A stretch of DNA of 7,503 nucleotides from Bacteroidales bacterium UBA1628 (GTDB lineage: Bacteria; Bacteroidota; Bacteroidia; Bacteroidales; UBA932): the NCBI GenBank assembly GCA_002321335.1, contig DCMG01000170.1, positions 1 to 7,503 of the forward strand, given 5' to 3'. Shown piece after piece: positions 5,718 to 7,503 of the stretch (within the stretch, counting starts at the first letter, position 1; each line of letters opens with the position of its first letter). The position numbers were made by a program, and so were the translations under genes. The notes below the pieces were generated by a model. It searched no databases. It was not told the DNA's origin and saw only the letters and a program-made list of their open reading frames with translations.

Positions 5718-6030
5718 TCCATTGATGTGTCACTTCGACAGGCTCAGAGACCGGAAGCGCATACTCTCTATGGATGGTAGCCTCTTTTCTGCACGGCATC
5801 TTGATTACGTGATGAAAAAATCGCCAGCGGTCAAAAATGCGTAAATACGCATTTTCACCCCTCATGATGCACAATCGTGATAATCTTTCAACAAGCACTG
5901 ACAGGTCAAACAAACTTTCATGATATTTGCCGGGACACTCGATCGCCAAACCGAAAAAACAGTCGTCATTCAGTTGGCGGAAAGGCTTCCAATATATTCC
6001 GAGAGCATCCAAATCCAAAAATCCATTCAT
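5698..6030 (-). CDS. Doubtful hypothetical ORF overlapping repeats
   Basis: An ATG at 6030 opens MNGFLDLDALGIYWKPFRQL and runs 110 codons to TGA at 5698. A TTG directly before it could also start. No domain is recognised. Its last third translates the REP-like repeat (PVSEPVEVTH) and one half-site array end (TCPEKG). Its middle includes the 5834-5855 palindrome, so a large share is repeat DNA. A TTTG about 20 bases before TACAGTTTG upstream loosely resembles a Bacteroidota promoter, but would leave almost no leader. It could be a relic or a real small gene. Confidence 0.25.
   Translation of the reverse strand: MNGFLDLDALGIYWKPFRQLNDDCFFGLAIECPGKYHESLFDLSVLVERLSRLCIMRGENAYLRIFDRWRFFHHVIKMPCRKEATIHREYALPVSEPVEVTHQWTCPEKG
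5729..5754 (+). repeat. Second copy of the REP-like repeat
   Basis: GTCACTTCGACAGGCTCAG is followed by AGACCGG. This matches 25 of 26 bases of the copy inside the receptor gene (minus strand, 468-443); the change (T to A) breaks the AGTGAC arm. It lies 11 bases after the half-site array. Confidence 0.8.
5834..5855. repeat. 10-base-arm palindrome
   Basis: AAAATGCGTA, two A bases, then TACGCATTTT: both 10-base arms match exactly. It could be an operator, a hairpin terminator-like element or part of a dispersed repeat. It lies within a doubtful minus-strand ORF, about 240 bases upstream of the ATPase promoter. Confidence 0.55.
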
Positions 6031-6070
6031 CAAACTGTAATTCCGTCAGATAGGATATTCAAAAAAATTC

Positions 6071-6078
6071 TATCTTTG
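6071..6078 (+). promoter_or_regulatory. Bacteroidota-type -7 promoter element of the ATPase gene
   Basis: TATCTTTG matches the TAnnTTTG consensus of the primary sigma factor of Bacteroidota. It sits 44 bases before the ATPase start, which would put transcription start near 6083-6085. The -33 TTTG is not evident at the expected spacing, so the promoter may be weak or assisted. Confidence 0.6.
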
Positions 6079-6081
6079 CAG

Positions 6082-6121
6082 AGATTTGAACATTTTGTAG
6101 GACAGATTTGAACATTTTGTA
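6082..6121 (+). repeat. Tandem 18-bp direct repeat forming the ATPase leader
   Basis: AGATTTGAACATTTTGTA occurs at 6082-6099 and 6104-6121, identical, separated by GGAC. The second copy ends at the base before the ATG, so nearly the whole predicted 5' leader is made of these two copies. There is no clear Shine-Dalgarno sequence directly before the start codon, as is common in Bacteroidota. The repeats may bind a regulator, affect translation, or vary in number by slippage. Confidence 0.8.
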
Positions 6122-7321
6122 ATGGAGAATCGAGGATTATATGTACGTCTGCAATTCTGGGAAGCCCTTTCTCGAATCAATGAGAGACGGGATAAGATTC
6201 AGTTGATTGTCGGGGCACGTCAGGTAGGAAAATCGACATTGATGGATCAGGTGCTTGAAAAAGTGACAATACCGTACACCCTGTCCAAGGCTGACGGTGT
6301 GGATCCAAAAGACTTCGACTGGATACACCGCACTTGGGAATCCGCGAGGAGTCTGATGCGGATCAACAACGAGGAAGAACACCTGCTGGTAATCGATGAG
6401 ATTCAGAAAATCGAAGGCTGGAGCGAGGGTGTGAAGACGGAGTGGGATTGGGACACGCACAACAAAGTTAACATAAAGCTTGTCCTGCTGGGATCTTCAA
6501 GGCTTATGCTTCAATCCGGTCTGAAGGAAAGCATGGCAGGAAGGTTCGAACTCATCCGGATGGGTCATTGGTCATATTCGGAGATGTCCGAGGCGTTCGG
6601 TTTCTCTTTGGATGAATATATCTACTTTGGAGGTTATCCAGGTTCGGCGAGTCTCGTAACCAATGAAAGCCGTTGGAAGATGTACATAAAGGACAGTATC
6701 GCATCGCCCGCGATTGAGAAAGATGTTCTTCAGACAAGCAAAATATTCAAGCCTGTCCTGATGAAGCGGCTCTTTGAACTCGGATGCCGGTATTCGACCG
6801 AGGAACTTTCCTTAACGAAAGCGCTCGGACAGTTGCAGGACGCCGGCAATGTCACGACCCTGGCGTCATATCTCGACCTGCTTGATCAGTGCCAGTTGAT
6901 TTGCGGATTGCAGAAATATGCCAATGATGACGCAAGGAAATACAACTCTGTCCCTAAATTTCTCGTTTACAACAACGCGCTTCTTTCTGCCTTTCAACGG
7001 AAGTCATTCAACACGGCAAGGGTGAATCCTGAGATTTGGGGGAGATGGGTTGAAAGCGCTGTCGGAGCGCATCTGCTGTCGCAGGCGGAAGAAAATGACT
7101 TCAGCGTCTATTATTGGCGGGAGCGCGATGACGAGGTTGACTTCATCGTTCAGGCAGACGATGAATGCATCGCCCTTGAAGTCAAGAGCGGAAGAAGGAG
7201 CATGAATAATGGATTGTCCCGGTTCGCCGGGAAGTTCAAACCGGCGCACAGTTATATTATCGGAACCGGTGGAATCCCACTGGAAACTTTCCTGAATAGT
7301 TCGATAATGGATATGCTGTAA
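6122..7321 (+). CDS. AAA_14 / DUF4143 family ATPase
   Basis: This is a 399-residue protein of the archaeal-type AAA ATPase group common in Bacteroidota. Walker A is GARQVGKST (31-39) and Walker B is LLVIDEIQK (88-96). A sensor-like GSSRL lies at 124-128, followed by the family pattern SGLKESMAGRFELI (132-145). The C-terminal half fits DUF4143, ending in a PD-(D/E)XK-nuclease-like signature: DEVDF (337-341) and ALEVKSG (351-357), with acidic E338/D340 and the E353-V-K355 core. Members are usually soluble, of normal length near 400 residues, and mostly uncharacterised; links to DNA metabolism or defence are suggested, not shown. All key motifs are intact. The gene stands alone with its own promoter and terminator, next to a repeat-rich stretch, consistent with accessory gene mobility. 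The ATG at 6122 directly follows the leader repeats. Confidence 0.92.
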   Translation: MENRGLYVRLQFWEALSRINERRDKIQLIVGARQVGKSTLMDQVLEKVTIPYTLSKADGVDPKDFDWIHRTWESARSLMRINNEEEHLLVIDEIQKIEGWSEGVKTEWDWDTHNKVNIKLVLLGSSRLMLQSGLKESMAGRFELIRMGHWSYSEMSEAFGFSLDEYIYFGGYPGSASLVTNESRWKMYIKDSIASPAIEKDVLQTSKIFKPVLMKRLFELGCRYSTEELSLTKALGQLQDAGNVTTLASYLDLLDQCQLICGLQKYANDDARKYNSVPKFLVYNNALLSAFQRKSFNTARVNPEIWGRWVESAVGAHLLSQAEENDFSVYYWRERDDEVDFIVQADDECIALEVKSGRRSMNNGLSRFAGKFKPAHSYIIGTGGIPLETFLNSSIMDML

Positions 7322-7360
7322 AGCGGAACTTTCAGTAGCACATCATCAAGCGTTTATAAT

Positions 7361-7409
7361 AAATGACACAGGCTAATATATTCAAGGAATTGGGCGGCCT
7401 GTGTCATTT
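7361..7409. terminator. Probable (bidirectional) hairpin terminator
   Basis: AAATGACACAGGC (7361-7373) pairs exactly with GCCTGTGTCATTT (7397-7409) across a 23-base loop. On the plus strand it is followed by TTAAGATTTTAT, 40 bases after the ATPase stop. On the minus strand the stem is followed by ATTATAAACG. The placement between a plus-strand gene end and a possible minus-strand gene end suits a shared terminator; the loop is longer than usual. Confidence 0.6.
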
Positions 7410-7416
7410 TAAGATT

Positions 7417-7503
7417 TTATGCCGGAACGCCGCTGACGGGGATTGCCGTTTCGGGCTGTTCAAATATTAAAGCGGCGCGGTGGGAGAAACGGCGCGGCAG
7501 GAC
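7417..7503 (-). CDS. Possible 3' end of a convergent gene (partial)
   Basis: From the right edge the minus frame is open for 28 codons, ending ALIFEQPETAIPVSGVPA and TAA at 7417-7419, just outside the terminator stem. The fragment is too short to name. The G/C-rich codons and the stop next to a hairpin support a real gene end, but chance is possible. Confidence 0.35.
   Translation of the reverse strand, partial: VLPRRFSHRAALIFEQPETAIPVSGVPA

Noticed and set aside
443..5754. REP-like copies as ends of one 5.3 kb composite transposon
   Set aside because: They are inverted with respect to each other, but one lies inside an intact gene frame and no transposase belonging to them lies between. 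Dispersed repeats are simpler.
4773..6070. tRNA or structured RNA gene in the intergenic stretch
   Set aside because: No cloverleaf, T-loop GTTCGAA-like motif or CCA end was seen on either strand by eye.

Overview
The window looks like a piece of a Bacteroidota chromosome, most likely order Bacteroidales. The evidence is a GLPGLI-family protein next to a carboxypeptidase-regulatory-domain TonB-dependent receptor, an ECF sigma/anti-sigma pair heading the same operon, an AAA_14/DUF4143 ATPase, and a TAnnTTTG-type promoter element before that ATPase. Species cannot be told from the sequence alone. No rRNA, tRNA or CRISPR array was seen.

Left half (about 1-4772, all minus strand). Read from right to left this is one five-gene block: ECF sigma factor, single-pass membrane anti-sigma-like protein, small secreted protein that is essentially an isolated TonB-receptor plug-like domain, GLPGLI-family secreted protein, and a large TonB-dependent outer-membrane receptor that runs off the left edge (at least 759 codons visible). 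Gaps are 3, 66, 93 and 7 bases. The inferred unit is an envelope-to-transcription circuit: sigma and anti-sigma control the cluster from the inner membrane, while the plug-like, GLPGLI and receptor proteins act in the periplasm and outer membrane. The receptor gene carries an in-frame stretch of about 60 codons made of palindromic and REP-like repeat DNA.

Middle (about 4773-6070). This 1.3 kb holds no gene I can name with confidence. It is a mosaic: a 104-codon minus-strand ORF of doubtful status (4847-5158), the decayed 5' end of an IS5-type transposase with its leader hairpin (about 5213-5460), a 59-codon minus-strand ORF (5427-5606), an array of four alternating TTGTCCGG-type half-sites (5637-5717), a second copy of the REP-like repeat found inside the receptor gene (5729-5754), another doubtful minus-strand ORF (5698-6030), and a 22-base near-perfect palindrome (5834-5855). 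It reads as a landing zone for repeats and mobile-element debris.

Right part (about 6071-7503). A plus-strand AAA_14/DUF4143 ATPase (399 aa) has its own likely promoter. Its short leader consists almost wholly of two identical 18-bp direct repeats ending at the start codon. Behind it is a 13-bp-stem hairpin that probably terminates transcription, perhaps in both directions. The last 87 bases may be the 3' end of a convergent minus-strand gene.
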